A stretch of DNA of 64,000 nt. Source: Candidatus Methanorudis spinitermitis (GTDB lineage Archaea; Methanobacteriota; Methanobacteria; Methanobacteriales; Methanobacteriaceae). The position numbers were made by a program, and so were the translations under genes. This document shows, piece by piece, positions 1 to 9,802 of this stretch. Numbering within the stretch: the stretch's first letter is position 1; every line of letters begins with the position of its first letter. Location of the stretch: positions 1 to 64,000 of the forward strand of contig JAITUQ010000025.1 in the NCBI GenBank assembly GCA_031286225.1. Direction: 5' to 3'. The notes beneath the pieces are model-generated. The model was not told the origin of the DNA. It worked only from the letters and a program-made list of their open reading frames with translations, and searched no databases.

Positions 1-573
1 AAAACTTCTAAAGTCACTGTTGATGATGCTGCTACTAATTTTGGTTCTGTTCCAGGTACTGGAGGAAACCCCATCACAAGACCCAAAACAGACATACCAA
101 CAACCATACCACCAAAACCACCAAACAAACCAACAACAACAAACAACAAACCAATAACAATAAAAAACTCAACGGTAAACTTAAGTAATATTGTCAAAAA
201 CACGATTTTCAAAAAAGGAGTGATAATTGAAACTAAAAAGAAAGTTGCAAAATATAAAACTGTTACACCTCCTAAATATTGTAAAGGTAAGTTTACTAAT
301 GGTTATATGTATTGTTCCTGTGGAAAAAAAGGATATGGATATGGTAGATGGAAAGTTACTTTTGTTGACAAATGTGCACATGCAAGTGATAAATCACATA
401 AATCCAAATCAACAAAACTTTTATGGAGTACAAAAAAGACTGCAATATGGAAAGAAGGTGAATGGATTTGTAAAGGATGTAGAGCTGATTATTGTGCTGT
501 TTGTGGCAAAGAAAAATTTGCTACACGAAACAAATATTTAACTCGTGTAAAAATGGTTAAATTGCCTAAATAA
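1..573 (+). CDS. C-terminal part of a cell-surface protein with P/T/N linker and Cys-rich tail (5' truncated)
   Basis: Frame 1 is open from the first base of the window to the TAA at 571-573, so this is the last 190 codons of a longer gene; the GTG at 220 is only an internal codon. Visible parts are a short N-terminal segment, then a Pro/Thr/Asn-rich linker (bases about 80-165, coding strand unusually C-rich for this genome), then a basic Cys-rich domain. The domain shows YCSCG, a lone Cys in DKCAH, then CKGC and YCAVCGKEK near the end, which looks like two zinc-ribbon-like knuckles. Linker plus compact C-terminal domain is typical of secreted surface proteins of Methanobrevibacter, and the next gene is also exported. 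The main domain lies outside the window, so the function is unknown. A different reading is an intracellular zinc-ribbon protein, but the linker argues against this. Confidence 0.7.
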   Translation, partial: KTSKVTVDDAATNFGSVPGTGGNPITRPKTDIPTTIPPKPPNKPTTTNNKPITIKNSTVNLSNIVKNTIFKKGVIIETKKKVAKYKTVTPPKYCKGKFTNGYMYCSCGKKGYGYGRWKVTFVDKCAHASDKSHKSKSTKLLWSTKKTAIWKEGEWICKGCRADYCAVCGKEKFATRNKYLTRVKMVKLPK

Positions 574-621
574 TTGAAAAAATAAATTTTATAGAAATGA
601 GTCTTTTAAAAGGTGAAAAAA

Positions 622-1419
622 ATGTTAAAATTGAATAATTGGTTTTTAATGCTTTTATTTATTTGTGCATTACTATTTATTTCTTCTTCTTCGGCAGTTG
701 ATACTAAATTATCTGTTAAAGATGTGAAATGTTATTATTCTGATGAATTCACTGTGTCTGTTCAATTAACTGATGAAAATAACTTTCCTTTATCTGATAA
801 GGAAGTGAACATTAATGTTAATGGATGGACATTTAATAAATTATATACGGATTCAAATGGTCGAATTGATTTAACAATAGCTTATGATTATGAGGAAATA
901 TGGTATGATGCAGGAACATATAATATTTCTGCTAATTTTTTAGGATTTAATGGGTATAATCCAAGTTCAGCTAATGGCAAAGTAACAATTTTACAAATGC
1001 CTACTAAAATGATAATGAAATATAATGTAAATAAAAAAGAAATGTTATTTTCTTTAGTTGATAAAAATAATAATCCTGTGGGTTCTGGAAGAATAAATCT
1101 TTATATTAACAACAAATTCTATTTATACACACTTACAGATGAATATGGAGGAGGTTCTTTTAATCTTTCACATTTAAATCTTGATGAATATTTAATCACT
1201 GCAGATAATAATGATATGATTGATAATTATCTTACAGATAATACTAGTATGAAAATCACAATTGAAAAAGCTAATAGTAATCAGTATAATTCAAACAACC
1301 TAAAGAATTCAGACTTACAATCAGTAACTAATATGAAAAACACTGGTTTACCAATAACTACTATCATTTTAAGTTTTTTAGCATTGTTTTCGACTTTATT
1401 TTACTATAAAAAGAAATAA
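622..1419 (+). CDS. exported Ig-like domain protein anchored by a C-terminal membrane segment
   Basis: Protein of 265 residues. The frame could begin at GTG 613, but that GTG is part of an AGGTG Shine-Dalgarno site (611-615) six bases before the ATG at 622, so ATG is preferred. A hydrophobic signal peptide (LLFICALLFISSSSA) is followed by two beta-rich segments typical of invasin/Ig-like repeats: KLSVKDVKCYYSDEFTVSV with LTDENNFPLSDKEVNI and a GRIDLT turn, then a second unit with LVDKNNNPVGSGRI. An Asn/Ser-rich stalk leads to a terminal hydrophobic helix (TTIILSFLALFSTLFYY) and a KKK stop-transfer tail. This is the architecture of short adhesin-like proteins of Methanobrevibacter. Role in surface contact is inferred; no enzymatic motif is present. 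Confidence 0.75.
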   Translation: MLKLNNWFLMLLFICALLFISSSSAVDTKLSVKDVKCYYSDEFTVSVQLTDENNFPLSDKEVNINVNGWTFNKLYTDSNGRIDLTIAYDYEEIWYDAGTYNISANFLGFNGYNPSSANGKVTILQMPTKMIMKYNVNKKEMLFSLVDKNNNPVGSGRINLYINNKFYLYTLTDEYGGGSFNLSHLNLDEYLITADNNDMIDNYLTDNTSMKITIEKANSNQYNSNNLKNSDLQSVTNMKNTGLPITTIILSFLALFSTLFYYKKK

Positions 1420-1443
1420 ACAGTTAATATGGTTTTAACTGGT

Positions 1444-1534
1444 TATAGTCAATACTTAACTTTTGGCACTAAATTTTCTGAATGTTTATTTAATAATTGA
1501 TATTTTTATTGCCAAGAATTAGGTGTTGACTATA
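1444..1534. repeat. 25-bp imperfect inverted repeats bounding a 91-bp element
   Basis: Bases 1444-1468 (starting TATAGTCAATAC) and 1510-1534 (ending GTGTTGACTATA) are inverted copies that match at 21 of 25 positions, with a 41-base centre. The ends are better matched than the middle. This fits a small MITE-like element or the fused ends of a lost insertion sequence; an extended hairpin acting as terminator of the preceding gene is the alternative. No transposase is present. Confidence 0.5.
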
Positions 1535-1670
1535 AAAAAATGAGATATAGATTTCAGATGAAAAAATAGAAATAAATTCTTAAATAGGAAATAAACTTCT
1601 TAAATGAGAAATAAAAATTACAAAATTTTTATTTTTTTATCATTTTTAGAAAATATAATAAATAAAATAG

Positions 1671-2342
1671 CTATTTTCGAGTAACTTTTAATCTCTCAGC
1701 ACCATGAACTACTTCGACATCTATTTTCAAACTCTTTAAATAGCTTTGTGTTTCTGTTTTTGATCCATGAATCATTATTTCACCGAGATCCTCAGTTGTA
1801 TTTACATCTAAAGACATGTAAAATGAATCATATATTACAGGATTAAATTTTTTATTCACTGCTTCTTTTACATGATTTTTAAAGCTAAAGTCTCCGAACT
1901 TCATAGGCATAGACAATGGTTTTATAGCTAATCCATTGGTTCCTCCACCTTTTGAAGGAACTATAATAAAATCAAGGCTTTTTGCAGAGTTAATCAGAGC
2001 ATCAACATTTGTTTTAGCTATTAAAGGAATGTCGGATGGAATTATAATAATTTTTTTGGTCTTATCCCTACACCAATCCATAGCTTGAGCTATAGCTGTG
2101 TTTAAATTTAATCCATCGTTTTCAACCAAGGTCGTGACATTAAGTCCAGCTGCATATTCTAAAACATCCCTATCAGCACTTATAATAATTACTTCATCAA
2201 CTGAATTCTTTAAGGTACTAGTAACATCTTTGAGCATAGCTTTTAGGAGATTTTCTCTTTCTTTCAAATTTAAAAACGGAGATAAACGTGTTTTTGCATT
2301 TGAAATCTTTGACACAGGTATTATTCCATATATTTCATCCAT
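1671..2342 (-). CDS. cofC: 2-phospho-L-lactate guanylyltransferase
   Basis: Joins GTP and 2-phospho-L-lactate to form lactyl-2-diphospho-5'-guanosine, the activated side-chain donor for coenzyme F420. The 223-residue protein has the family's nucleotidyltransferase opening (IIPVSKISNAKTRLSP, with the Lys/Arg that bind the GTP phosphates), a LVENDGLNLNTAIAQA segment, the metal-binding IIPSDIPL motif and the SKGGGTNGLAI loop. Length is normal for CofC. ATG at 2342 is preceded by GTGATAAG. The stop is 68 bases from the end of proS, which lies upstream on the same strand, so co-transcription is possible. F420 made by this pathway would be used by the F420H2 oxidase at 60835. Confidence 0.9.
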   Translation of the reverse strand: MDEIYGIIPVSKISNAKTRLSPFLNLKERENLLKAMLKDVTSTLKNSVDEVIIISADRDVLEYAAGLNVTTLVENDGLNLNTAIAQAMDWCRDKTKKIIIIPSDIPLIAKTNVDALINSAKSLDFIIVPSKGGGTNGLAIKPLSMPMKFGDFSFKNHVKEAVNKKFNPVIYDSFYMSLDVNTTEDLGEIMIHGSKTETQSYLKSLKIDVEVVHGAERLKVTRK

Positions 2343-2410
2343 CTTATCACTTAAATCAATAAATTTTAGCTATTAATTATTTTTTTAGATTTCATCTATT
2401 TTTCAATTAA

Positions 2411-3832
2411 TCAATAAGTTTTAGCCATTAATCCAGTATATTCAGCTTTTTTTCCACAATGAATGCATTCTTTACCATCTGCATCTTGATTAAATTCACT
2501 CTTTTCATCTTGTGTTCCTAGTATATCAATGTCTGTTATTTCCTCAATAGCTTTTCCACATTCTTCTTCTCCACACCATAAGAAAGAAACAACTTTTCCA
2601 TTAGCTATTACATCATTAACGTCTTTTAAATTATCAATAGCTATTATTTTATCTTCCATTTTCTCCCAAACATTTTTTTTCATATTATTGTAAATATTTT
2701 CAAATAATTCATTGATTTTTTCGACATACTTACTATTTAAATCGATTTCTATTTTTTCTAAGTTATCTCTTCTTACAAGAATAGCTTTATTCTTTTTTAA
2801 ATCCCTTGGTCCAAGTTCTAATCTTAATGGACTTCCATTTAGCTCCCATTGGTAAAATTTCTTTCCTGGTCTAATATCTCTATTATCCATATTAACTCTA
2901 ATTCCATTTGTCTCTAAATCTAGTTTTATCTCCTCACATTTAGCTATAACTTCTTCACTACCTTCTTTAAATATAATTGGAATTATGGTAATTTGATTTG
3001 GAGCTATTTTTGGAGGAAGACGTAAACCTTTTTTATCCCCATGAACACCGATTACAGAAGCTATTACTCTGTCTGATAATCCATAACATGTTTGATAAAC
3101 ATATTCATGGATGCTATCTTCTGTTTCATATCTAATATCAAATGTTTTAGCAAATGTTTGACCTAAATTATGAACAGTTCCAATTTGAAGTGTCTTACCA
3201 TCAGGAAGTAAGGTATCAAAGGCCATGGTGTAATCTGCACCAGGAAATTTATCCCAAACTGGTCTTTTACTTAGTATATAAGGAATTCCAAGCAAATCAA
3301 AAAATTCTTTATATATTTCAATAGCTATTTTTACTTGTTCAGCTGCTTCATAAGATGTCCCATGAACAGTATGAGCTTCTTTGAATGTTGTAATTTCCCT
3401 TACTCTGATAAGTGGTCTTGTATGTTTTGTTTCATATCTAAATGTATTAACAATTTGGTAAAACTTCATTGGTAGGTCTGTGTGGGATCTGACCCATAAT
3501 GAAAACATAGGATACATTGCTGTTTCACTAGTTGGGCGAATAGCTAATTTTTTATTAAGTTCTTTTCGCCCTCCATGAGTTACCCAGTAAACTTCTTCTT
3601 CAAATCCTTTTACATGTATTCCTTCTTTAGCTAATTCATCTTCAGGAACTAGTAAGGGAAATAATACTTCTTCATGATCTTTATCTAATAATTTTTTCAA
3701 CAATTCTAAAATATGCTTTCTTATTTTAAATCCATTAGGTAACCATACACTCATACCTTTGATTGGATATCGTGAATCGATTATTTCTGCTTCTTCTAAA
3801 ATATTATGGAACCATTCACTAAAATTTTCCAT
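2411..3832 (-). CDS. proS: prolyl-tRNA synthetase, archaeal/eukaryotic type
   Basis: Charges tRNA-Pro with proline in the cytoplasm. The 473-residue protein has class II motif 2 ([20 protein letters not shown]), the [15 protein letters not shown] loop that binds ATP and proline, motif 3 ([10 protein letters not shown] lies in the anticodon-binding part), and an extra C-terminal zinc-type domain with CGEEECG and [18 protein letters not shown], the terminal Tyr being characteristic of the short archaeal form. ATG at 3832 is preceded by GGTGATCAA (GGTG five bases upstream), the standard site in this window. It may be co-transcribed with cofC. Confidence 0.95.
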   Translation of the reverse strand: MENFSEWFHNILEEAEIIDSRYPIKGMSVWLPNGFKIRKHILELLKKLLDKDHEEVLFPLLVPEDELAKEGIHVKGFEEEVYWVTHGGRKELNKKLAIRPTSETAMYPMFSLWVRSHTDLPMKFYQIVNTFRYETKHTRPLIRVREITTFKEAHTVHGTSYEAAEQVKIAIEIYKEFFDLLGIPYILSKRPVWDKFPGADYTMAFDTLLPDGKTLQIGTVHNLGQTFAKTFDIRYETEDSIHEYVYQTCYGLSDRVIASVIGVHGDKKGLRLPPKIAPNQITIIPIIFKEGSEEVIAKCEEIKLDLETNGIRVNMDNRDIRPGKKFYQWELNGSPLRLELGPRDLKKNKAILVRRDNLEKIEIDLNSKYVEKINELFENIYNNMKKNVWEKMEDKIIAIDNLKDVNDVIANGKVVSFLWCGEEECGKAIEEITDIDILGTQDEKSEFNQDADGKECIHCGKKAEYTGLMAKTY

Positions 3833-4318
3833 TTGATCACCAAATAAATATTAATATTATTCTAAATTTAGTAAAATACTTTTATATTTTTATTAAATAG
3901 CTATTAAAATTTTCTTTTTTAAGAAAACAACAGTAATTAAAAAACTTCAAGTTTTTAACATTCTCACTATTAATAATTGTTTATAATTATTTTATATATA
4001 AAATAATCTTATTTATTTAATTTTATATAATTAATTCATGAAAAACCTTATTTAACTCTTTATCAATTATTAGTTATATTATTTATTATTTTATAGTTTT
4101 TTTACAAATATTCCCAGATGTTTTTAGCTATTTTTTCTTTATTCTTAATTTTCTATGATTTTTCAATTATTTTAGGAAATACTCATAGCTATTTAATTTT
4201 TCCTTATTACAATAATCTTTATTTTTATCTACTTATTGTCACATCTTTATTTTTATAAATTAATAATGGTTTTATACTACTTAAGAAATATATATCTTTA
4301 TTAAAATTAGGAGATACT
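3833..4318. other. AT-rich divergent intergenic region between proS and egsA
   Basis: This 486-base stretch separates two divergent genes and must hold both promoters. On the plus strand a TATA-like run (TTTATACTA at 4270-4278, or AATATATATC at 4287-4296) lies 20-50 bases before egsA. No ORF with a Shine-Dalgarno site, RNA gene or clear repeat was seen. Confidence 0.5.
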
Positions 4319-5362
4319 ATGGATTCTAAAAAAATTCAAATGCCTAGAGAAGTTCATATAGGGCCGGGAATTATAGATAACACTGGTAGAATCTGTAAGG
4401 ATTTAAGATTTTCTGGAAATACTTTAGTGGTAACTGGTCCAAATACACTAAAAATAGGAGGAAATAAAGTAATTGAAAGTCTTGAGAATGAAGACTTTTT
4501 AGTGGATATGGTTAAAGTTAAAACAGCTTCCAATAAATCTGTTGAGGAAGTAGAAAAGAAATTAGAAGATGTTTCTCTAGTTTTAGGCGTTGGTGGGGGG
4601 AAAGTTATTGATGTTGCTAAAATGGCATCTACTAATGCTGGGCTTTTGTTCATGTCAATTCCAACAGCTGCTTCTCACGATGGCATAGCTTCTCCATTAG
4701 CTTCTATTAAAAATTTTAATGGTTCTGTTTCTTTAACTGCGCAGTCTCCTATAGGAGTTATTGCTGATACAGATATAATCAGAAATGCTCCTTTTGAGCT
4801 TTTAACTTCTGGATGTGCAGATATTGTATCTAATTATACAGCTATTAAAGATTGGAAATTAGCTCAAAGATTACAAAATGAATATTTTAGTGAATCAGCT
4901 GCTGCATTATCATTAATGACAGCTAAACTTATAATAAAATCTGCAGATGCAATAAAAAAAGGATTAGAAGGAAGTGCTCGCTTAGTTGTTAAGTCATTAT
5001 TTAGTAGTGGTATGGCAATTAGTATTGCAGGGTCAAGTAGACCTGCAAGTGGTTCTGAACATAAATTTAGTCATGCTTTGGACAAAATAGCTCCAAAAGC
5101 ATGTTTACATGGTGAACAATGTGGTGTTGGTGCTATAATGATGATGAGCTTACATGATGGCAATTGGAAGTGCATTCAAGACACATTAAAACGAATGAAA
5201 GCACCTTCTAATGCTTATGAGTTAGGAATTGATCCTGAATCTATCATTGAAGCTCTTACATTAGCCCATACAATTCGACCAGATCGTTATACTATTTTAG
5301 GTGAGCGAGGACTTTCAAAAGCCGCTGCAAAAAATTTAGCTATAAAAACAGAGGTTATTTAA
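4319..5362 (+). CDS. egsA: sn-glycerol-1-phosphate dehydrogenase
   Basis: Reduces dihydroxyacetone phosphate to sn-glycerol-1-phosphate with NAD(P)H, setting the archaeal stereochemistry of membrane lipids. The 347-residue protein has the iron-type alcohol dehydrogenase fold: N-terminal GPGIIDNTG, the dinucleotide-binding [16 protein letters not shown], the [19 protein letters not shown] segment, and metal ligands in [11 protein letters not shown] and [11 protein letters not shown]. Length is typical. ATG 4319 follows AGGAGATACT. It is a single-gene unit: 486 bases of promoter region precede it and the next gene starts 264 bases downstream. Confidence 0.95.
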   Translation: MDSKKIQMPREVHIGPGIIDNTGRICKDLRFSGNTLVVTGPNTLKIGGNKVIESLENEDFLVDMVKVKTASNKSVEEVEKKLEDVSLVLGVGGGKVIDVAKMASTNAGLLFMSIPTAASHDGIASPLASIKNFNGSVSLTAQSPIGVIADTDIIRNAPFELLTSGCADIVSNYTAIKDWKLAQRLQNEYFSESAAALSLMTAKLIIKSADAIKKGLEGSARLVVKSLFSSGMAISIAGSSRPASGSEHKFSHALDKIAPKACLHGEQCGVGAIMMMSLHDGNWKCIQDTLKRMKAPSNAYELGIDPESIIEALTLAHTIRPDRYTILGERGLSKAAAKNLAIKTEVI

Positions 5363-5626
5363 TATATTATTCAATGCTTTTAAGATTTAACATATAAATT
5401 AATTTATATATTTATTGATTACAGTAAGATGATTATTAAGATAATAGGATGTAAAATAGTGATTTTATTTGATAATTTATTATATTTTTTATAAATAAGA
5501 TGAGGTATTTTTTTAAAACATTATTATTAATTAATAAAGATATGAATTATTTTTTAATGGTTAAAGATGAGTTGAGTGATTATAAAAAAGGCAATGACTT
5601 TTTTTATTAGTATGGGGAGAATTTTA

Positions 5627-6058
5627 ATGATAACTTTAATTGGTAAAGATTTAGCTGAAGAAGGGCTTACTTTCATTTTTTATGGTTCTGCTGAAGAATG
5701 TGAAAGTTGTAGATTTAAATCCTCTTGTATCGAAAGCTTGGAAAAAGGTAGAAAATATAAAATAATAAATGTTAGAGATACTGAGCAAAAATGCCCACTA
5801 CATGATGGGGACATTGTTAAAGTTGTCGAAGTTGAAAAAGCAGATATAGATGCTTTGGTCGATTCAAAAAAAGTTCATTTGGGAGCTTCTTTATCATATA
5901 CTCCTCCAGACTGTAGTTTAGACTGTATATTCCATAATCTTTGTTTTCCTGAAGGATTATTCTCTGGAGACAAATGTACCTTTGTGAAAGATTTAGGAAA
6001 ACATGAAGGGGATTGTGCAAAAGGTTTTATACTTAATAAAGTAACCATTAGCTATTGA
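5627..6058 (+). CDS. UPF0179 family Cys-rich protein
   Basis: Conserved archaeal protein of unknown function. The frame is open from GTG 5576, but family members begin MIT(L)IGKDLA, and the ATG at 5627 (codon 18 of the long frame) has GGGGAGA just upstream, so 5627 is chosen and gives 143 residues. The sequence contains CESCRFKSSC early, EQKCPLHDGD in the middle, and PPDCSLDCIFHNLCFP, DKCTF and GDCAKG near the C terminus. Ten cysteines in CxxC-like spacing suggest metal or Fe-S binding, which is inference. Single gene between egsA and rpiA, all on the plus strand. Confidence 0.85.
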   Translation: MITLIGKDLAEEGLTFIFYGSAEECESCRFKSSCIESLEKGRKYKIINVRDTEQKCPLHDGDIVKVVEVEKADIDALVDSKKVHLGASLSYTPPDCSLDCIFHNLCFPEGLFSGDKCTFVKDLGKHEGDCAKGFILNKVTISY

Positions 6059-6216
6059 TAAATTATATTTTAACCAATAGCTATAAATCATCTAATAACT
6101 TTTAAATTAATTTATACATGATAGATTTATGTTTCTTTAGCTAATAGCTATTATTTATTATTATATGCTAAAGATATTATATTATTATAATTTAAATAAG
6201 CTTTCAGGAATGTTGT

Positions 6217-6885
6217 ATGAATCTTAAAAGGATAGCGGCCTATGAAGCTGCAAAAGAAATTAAAGATGGTCAAATAATAGGTCTTGGAACTGGTTCAACA
6301 ACTCACTATTTCATTGAAAAAGTTGGTATGAGAGTACAAGAAGAAGAAATCAGTATTATGGGTGTTCCTACATCTTATCAATCATTCATGATTGCGAAGG
6401 AATGGAAAATCCCAGTAACTACTTTAGAAGAACATAATATTGACATAGCTGTTGATGGAGCTGATGAAATTGACCCTGATTTTAATCTTATAAAAGGAGG
6501 AGGCGGAGCTCATACACTTGAAAAAATTGTTGATTATTCAGCAGAAGAACTTATTATAATAGCTGATGATTCAAAAATGATTGATAAACTTGGAAATTTT
6601 CCAGTTCCATTAGAAATAATTCCACAGTCAAATAAATTAGTATTTGAATCTTTAAAAGATATGGGGGCAGATTCAAAAATAAGAATGGCTATAGCAAAAG
6701 ATGGACCTGTAATTTCTGAAAATGGAAATTTTATAATTGATGCTAAGTTCCATGAGATTGACAATCCTATTCAATTAGAAAAAGATTTAAATTCAATTCC
6801 AGGGATTGTAGAAAATGGAATATTTTCTCAAATGGTTGATAAAGTGATTTTAGGAACTTCAAATGGTGTTGAAGTTTTAAAATAG
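6217..6885 (+). CDS. rpiA: ribose-5-phosphate isomerase A
   Basis: Interconverts ribose 5-phosphate and ribulose 5-phosphate, supplying pentoses for nucleotides and aromatic compounds. The 222-residue protein has the substrate-binding [13 protein letters not shown] loop, the catalytic [20 protein letters not shown] region (Asp, Glu and Lys of the active site), and [11 protein letters not shown]. Length is usual. ATG 6217 has a modest AGGA site eight bases upstream. The TAG stop lies within a copy of the recurrent palindrome AATAGCTATT (6881-6890). Confidence 0.95.
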   Translation: MNLKRIAAYEAAKEIKDGQIIGLGTGSTTHYFIEKVGMRVQEEEISIMGVPTSYQSFMIAKEWKIPVTTLEEHNIDIAVDGADEIDPDFNLIKGGGGAHTLEKIVDYSAEELIIIADDSKMIDKLGNFPVPLEIIPQSNKLVFESLKDMGADSKIRMAIAKDGPVISENGNFIIDAKFHEIDNPIQLEKDLNSIPGIVENGIFSQMVDKVILGTSNGVEVLK

Positions 6886-7334
6886 CTATTTTTTTATTTA
6901 CATTTTATATTTTTTTTATAAAAATATTATCATACTAATTATGTAAATATTGCTTCTAAGAACCATTATTTTAAACATTAATATAAATTTTATATTTTTT
7001 AATTTAATTAATAATAATCACTATCTTTAATAACAAACATTTTTTAACTTAATTAATTTAAATCTTTTTTTTTTTGATGATTGTTTATTATTTAATTAAT
7101 TAAATTCATTTTTTTTAATTAATTTAAATCTATATCTCTAATAATGAATATTTTATAATTAAGATTTATTAAATAAAATAAATATTTATCTGAATTATTT
7201 AAAAATAAATGAATTTTTTATATAAAACAGTAATACAACAATTGTCTAAGAAAAGCCTGAGGTTTTTCCGTTTTTTATAAAATTATTTTTAAAGATTTCA
7301 TGTTAGTTAATAAATACTTATTTTTATGTAGTTT
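6886..7334. other. AT-rich convergent intergenic region
   Basis: Spacer between rpiA (plus) and cbiF (minus), both ending here. It contains two copies of the string TTAATTAATTTAAATCT (near 7049 and 7117) and homopolymeric T runs that could stop transcription from either side. No ORF or RNA gene was recognised. Confidence 0.4.
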
Positions 7335-8087
7335 TTAACGATATTCATGTTTAAATTCAGGATCATATAATTTAGATGCTTTAAAATCTCCAGGGTTTAA
7401 TACATCACCAACCACAATCATTGCAGTTTTACTTATATTAGCTTTTTTAACTTTTTCTCCAATTGTAGCTAGTGTTCCTCGAATAATTAATTCATCTTCC
7501 CAAGAAGCTTTTTTAACAACAGCTACTGCTGTGTTTTCATCATATTCTTTTGTCAAATCCTCAACAACTTCATCTACCATTCCAACTCCTAAAAAAATAC
7601 ACATAGTAGCTTGATGAGTAGCTAAACTAGATAAACTTTCTTTTTTAGGTTTTGGGGTTCTTCCTTCAGGTCTTGTTATTATAACAGTTTGTGAAATTTC
7701 TGGAAGTGTAAGTTCTGCTTCTAAAGTAGCTGAAGTAGCAAAAACAGAGCTAACTCCAGGAATTATTTCATATTTAATCTTTCTTTTCTTTAATTCTCTG
7801 ATTTGTTCTCCAATAGCTCCATAAATTGAAGGGTCTCCAGTATGAACTCTAGCTATTGTTTTATTTTTAGCTATTTCTTCTTCTATAATTCTTACTATTT
7901 CATTTAAATTCATAGAAGCACTGTTGTAAACTTCAGCATCTTTTTTTCTATGATTCAACACTTTTTCATTCACAAGTGAACCTGCATAAATGATAATATC
8001 TGCATTTTCTATTGCTTTATATCCCCTTATTGTTAGTAGCTCAGGATCACCAGGTCCTGCTCCAATAAAAATTACGCGACCTTTCAT
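7335..8087 (-). CDS. cbiF: cobalt-precorrin-4 C11-methyltransferase
   Basis: Methylates C11 of cobalt-precorrin-4 with S-adenosylmethionine in anaerobic cobamide synthesis; cobamides serve methyl transfer in methanogenesis. The 250-residue protein shows the tetrapyrrole methylase signature: GAGPGDPELLTIRG at the N terminus, YAGSLVNEKVL, the HTGDPSIYGAIGEQ loop, IPGVSSVFATSATLEAELT (typical of CbiF/CobM), and a C-terminal TAMIVVGDVL strand. ATG 8087 follows TAGTGATATA. The DUF166-ferredoxin gene lies about 200 bases upstream on the same strand. The other corrin gene here, cbiC, is 35 kb away. Confidence 0.93.
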   Translation of the reverse strand: MKGRVIFIGAGPGDPELLTIRGYKAIENADIIIYAGSLVNEKVLNHRKKDAEVYNSASMNLNEIVRIIEEEIAKNKTIARVHTGDPSIYGAIGEQIRELKKRKIKYEIIPGVSSVFATSATLEAELTLPEISQTVIITRPEGRTPKPKKESLSSLATHQATMCIFLGVGMVDEVVEDLTKEYDENTAVAVVKKASWEDELIIRGTLATIGEKVKKANISKTAMIVVGDVLNPGDFKASKLYDPEFKHEYR

Positions 8088-8288
8088 TATATCACTAAAT
8101 TGAAATTTTATTTTAATTTAAAAATAGCTATTTTTAAGTAAACCTATAGTTTATATTTTTAGAATTATTATCATTGACATTATTTTTAAGTTAACCAATA
8201 TTTTATCATTTTTAGGATTATTAATAGTGTTTTTTTTTTTAAGAATTATGTATAATGCTTATTATTTTTAGGATTATTAACAGTTGAT

Positions 8289-9206
8289 TTATTTTGAATC
8301 TTTTTCAACTGAAATTTTTTCTTCATATACTTCAATAACTCCATATGGGCATTCTTTAATACAGATTTCACAAACACCACATGATCCAGGATCAATATAT
8401 GCTTTTCCATCAGTTTTTAAGGATATGGTATTAGTACCTGATAATACATTTGGACATGAGTTTAAACAGAAGTGTTCACATCCTCCTGATCCTTCACAAA
8501 TTTCCTCATCTACCACAGCTGCTCTGTTTGTAAAACCTAATGTTCTTTTTATAGCTTCTTTCATCCTATAACTAGCTAAATGAAGTATGGTATCTCCTGT
8601 TGCATTATCAATATTCATTGATGAAGAGCATGGAAAATTATGAAGTTTATTATTAGCTTCAAATTCTGCATCATCAACTGGAGTTCCAATTATATTTTCA
8701 GCTATATACCAACTTGAACCACAAGGAGCACCTCTTAGTACTTTCACAGATTTTACAACCTTATCAGTTTGGATTTCAAACTTAGGTTTTCCAAAAACAG
8801 TTGTAAATTCATCAATAAATTTATCACCAATTGGTAAAAGTGAACAAAATGGTTTTGGAAATACAATAGCTATTTCCTCATCCAAAGATTTTTTGATTTC
8901 ATTTTGAAGCCCAATTGGTACTTGTTGCGGATGATAAATAGGAACTATAACAGATTTAGCATTAGATTTTTCAACTACTTCTGGAATAACCATATTAACA
9001 TCTCCATGGATTCCAACAGCTATTATTAAATCTGCTTTAGGAATGTTTTCAGGTATATATTCACTTATATCCTCGATAAATTCAGGTAATTCTTCACTAG
9101 GTGGAAATTCATGCATACCTATAATTTTTCCTGCAAAACCATTATTAGCTATTCCATTTACTATTTTAGACCCATATTCACCAGAACTGAGTATGAAAAT
9201 TTTCAT
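8289..9206 (-). CDS. DUF166 family protein with C-terminal ferredoxin-like Fe-S domain
   Basis: Belongs to the archaeal DUF166 family, sometimes labelled as thymidylate synthase-like; its reaction is not known to me. ATG 9206 is preferred over ATG 9218, because GAGAGATAAT (overlapping the first ATG) is a good ribosome-binding site for it; this gives 305 residues. The N-terminal part is Rossmann-like (ILSSGEYGSKIVNGI, ADLIIAVGIHGDVNM) and the middle has RGAPCGSSWYIAE with a conserved Cys. The last 70 residues hold eight cysteines in two sets: ICEGSGGCEHFCLNSCP and CGVCEICIKECPYGVIEV. The second is a classic [4Fe-4S] ferredoxin motif; the first has a widened C-x5-C gap. It probably carries two clusters and transfers electrons. 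Confidence 0.8.
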   Translation of the reverse strand: MKIFILSSGEYGSKIVNGIANNGFAGKIIGMHEFPPSEELPEFIEDISEYIPENIPKADLIIAVGIHGDVNMVIPEVVEKSNAKSVIVPIYHPQQVPIGLQNEIKKSLDEEIAIVFPKPFCSLLPIGDKFIDEFTTVFGKPKFEIQTDKVVKSVKVLRGAPCGSSWYIAENIIGTPVDDAEFEANNKLHNFPCSSSMNIDNATGDTILHLASYRMKEAIKRTLGFTNRAAVVDEEICEGSGGCEHFCLNSCPNVLSGTNTISLKTDGKAYIDPGSCGVCEICIKECPYGVIEVYEEKISVEKDSK

Positions 9207-9382
9207 ATTATCTCTCATTAAAATGTTTTTAATATTCTAAAATTTGATTAAAATTTTTAAATTTCTTTTTTTATTTTCTATAAGTTTTATTAAGTATCTT
9301 TAAATTTATTTTTCTATCTTTTATTAATTTTATTAAGTATTTTTAAATTTCATTTTATTAATTAAAAAAGAAATAACTATTT

Positions 9383-9559
9383 TTATTTTAGTTTATACTC
9401 ATAATTTTCTTCTTTTTCAATTTTTCTTATAATTTTCATTTTTTCCATTATTTCTAGAAGTTCAAGAATTTTTTCTATAAATTCTTCATAATTATAGATA
9501 TTTTCAAATTTATATTCCGCTTCTAATTTGATAAAGTCATGGTGATTTTCAATGAATTT
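9383..9559 (-). pseudogene. remnant of a small charged protein gene
   Basis: On the minus strand a frame of 58 codons ends at TAA (9383-9385) and is open back to 9559, where an in-frame stop precedes it. It encodes a plausible amphipathic protein (DFIKLEAEYKFENIYNYEEF, then IEKILELLEIMEKMKIIRKI) but has no start codon or Shine-Dalgarno site at its beginning. Just upstream another frame reads EEELIKIH before a stop, suggesting a frameshifted N-terminal part. The family is not recognised. Chance coding in AT-rich DNA is the alternative. Confidence 0.3.
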
Positions 9560-9630
9560 TTATTAATTCTTCTTCCTGTGTTAAATATATATTATTTTAG
9601 TCAAGTATTTTTCGAATAATTTTGTTTGCT

Positions 9631-9701
9631 TTTGGTTTTTATTTAGTAGCTATTTTTGTTGTTTAAATATATGGTTTGGTTTTTATTTAGTAGCTATTTT
9701 T
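9631..9701. repeat. direct repeat, two copies 44 bp apart
   Basis: A segment beginning TTTGGTTTTTATTTAGTAGC and continuing TATTTTT occurs at 9631-9657 and again at 9675-9701, followed in both by a variant of GTTTAAATAT / GTCTAAATAT. It looks like a 44-bp tandem duplication in the spacer upstream of the pilin-like genes. Confidence 0.6.
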
Positions 9702-9802
9702 TTGTCTAAATATTTTCTATTAGACAAAATTTTTCAAAAAATAATTATTATTCATATCTAATAATAGTAATACTTTTTAATATGATATGATAAAATATTT
9801 TT

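Noticed and set aside
227-541. ORF in the +2 frame inside the first gene
   Set aside because: Shadow of the frame-1 coding sequence, which is open from the window edge and encodes the Cys-rich domain.
4270-4296. Extended TATA-like runs as proof of a specific promoter
   Set aside because: In DNA this AT-rich such runs are common; only position supports them, so no separate promoter feature was listed for egsA.
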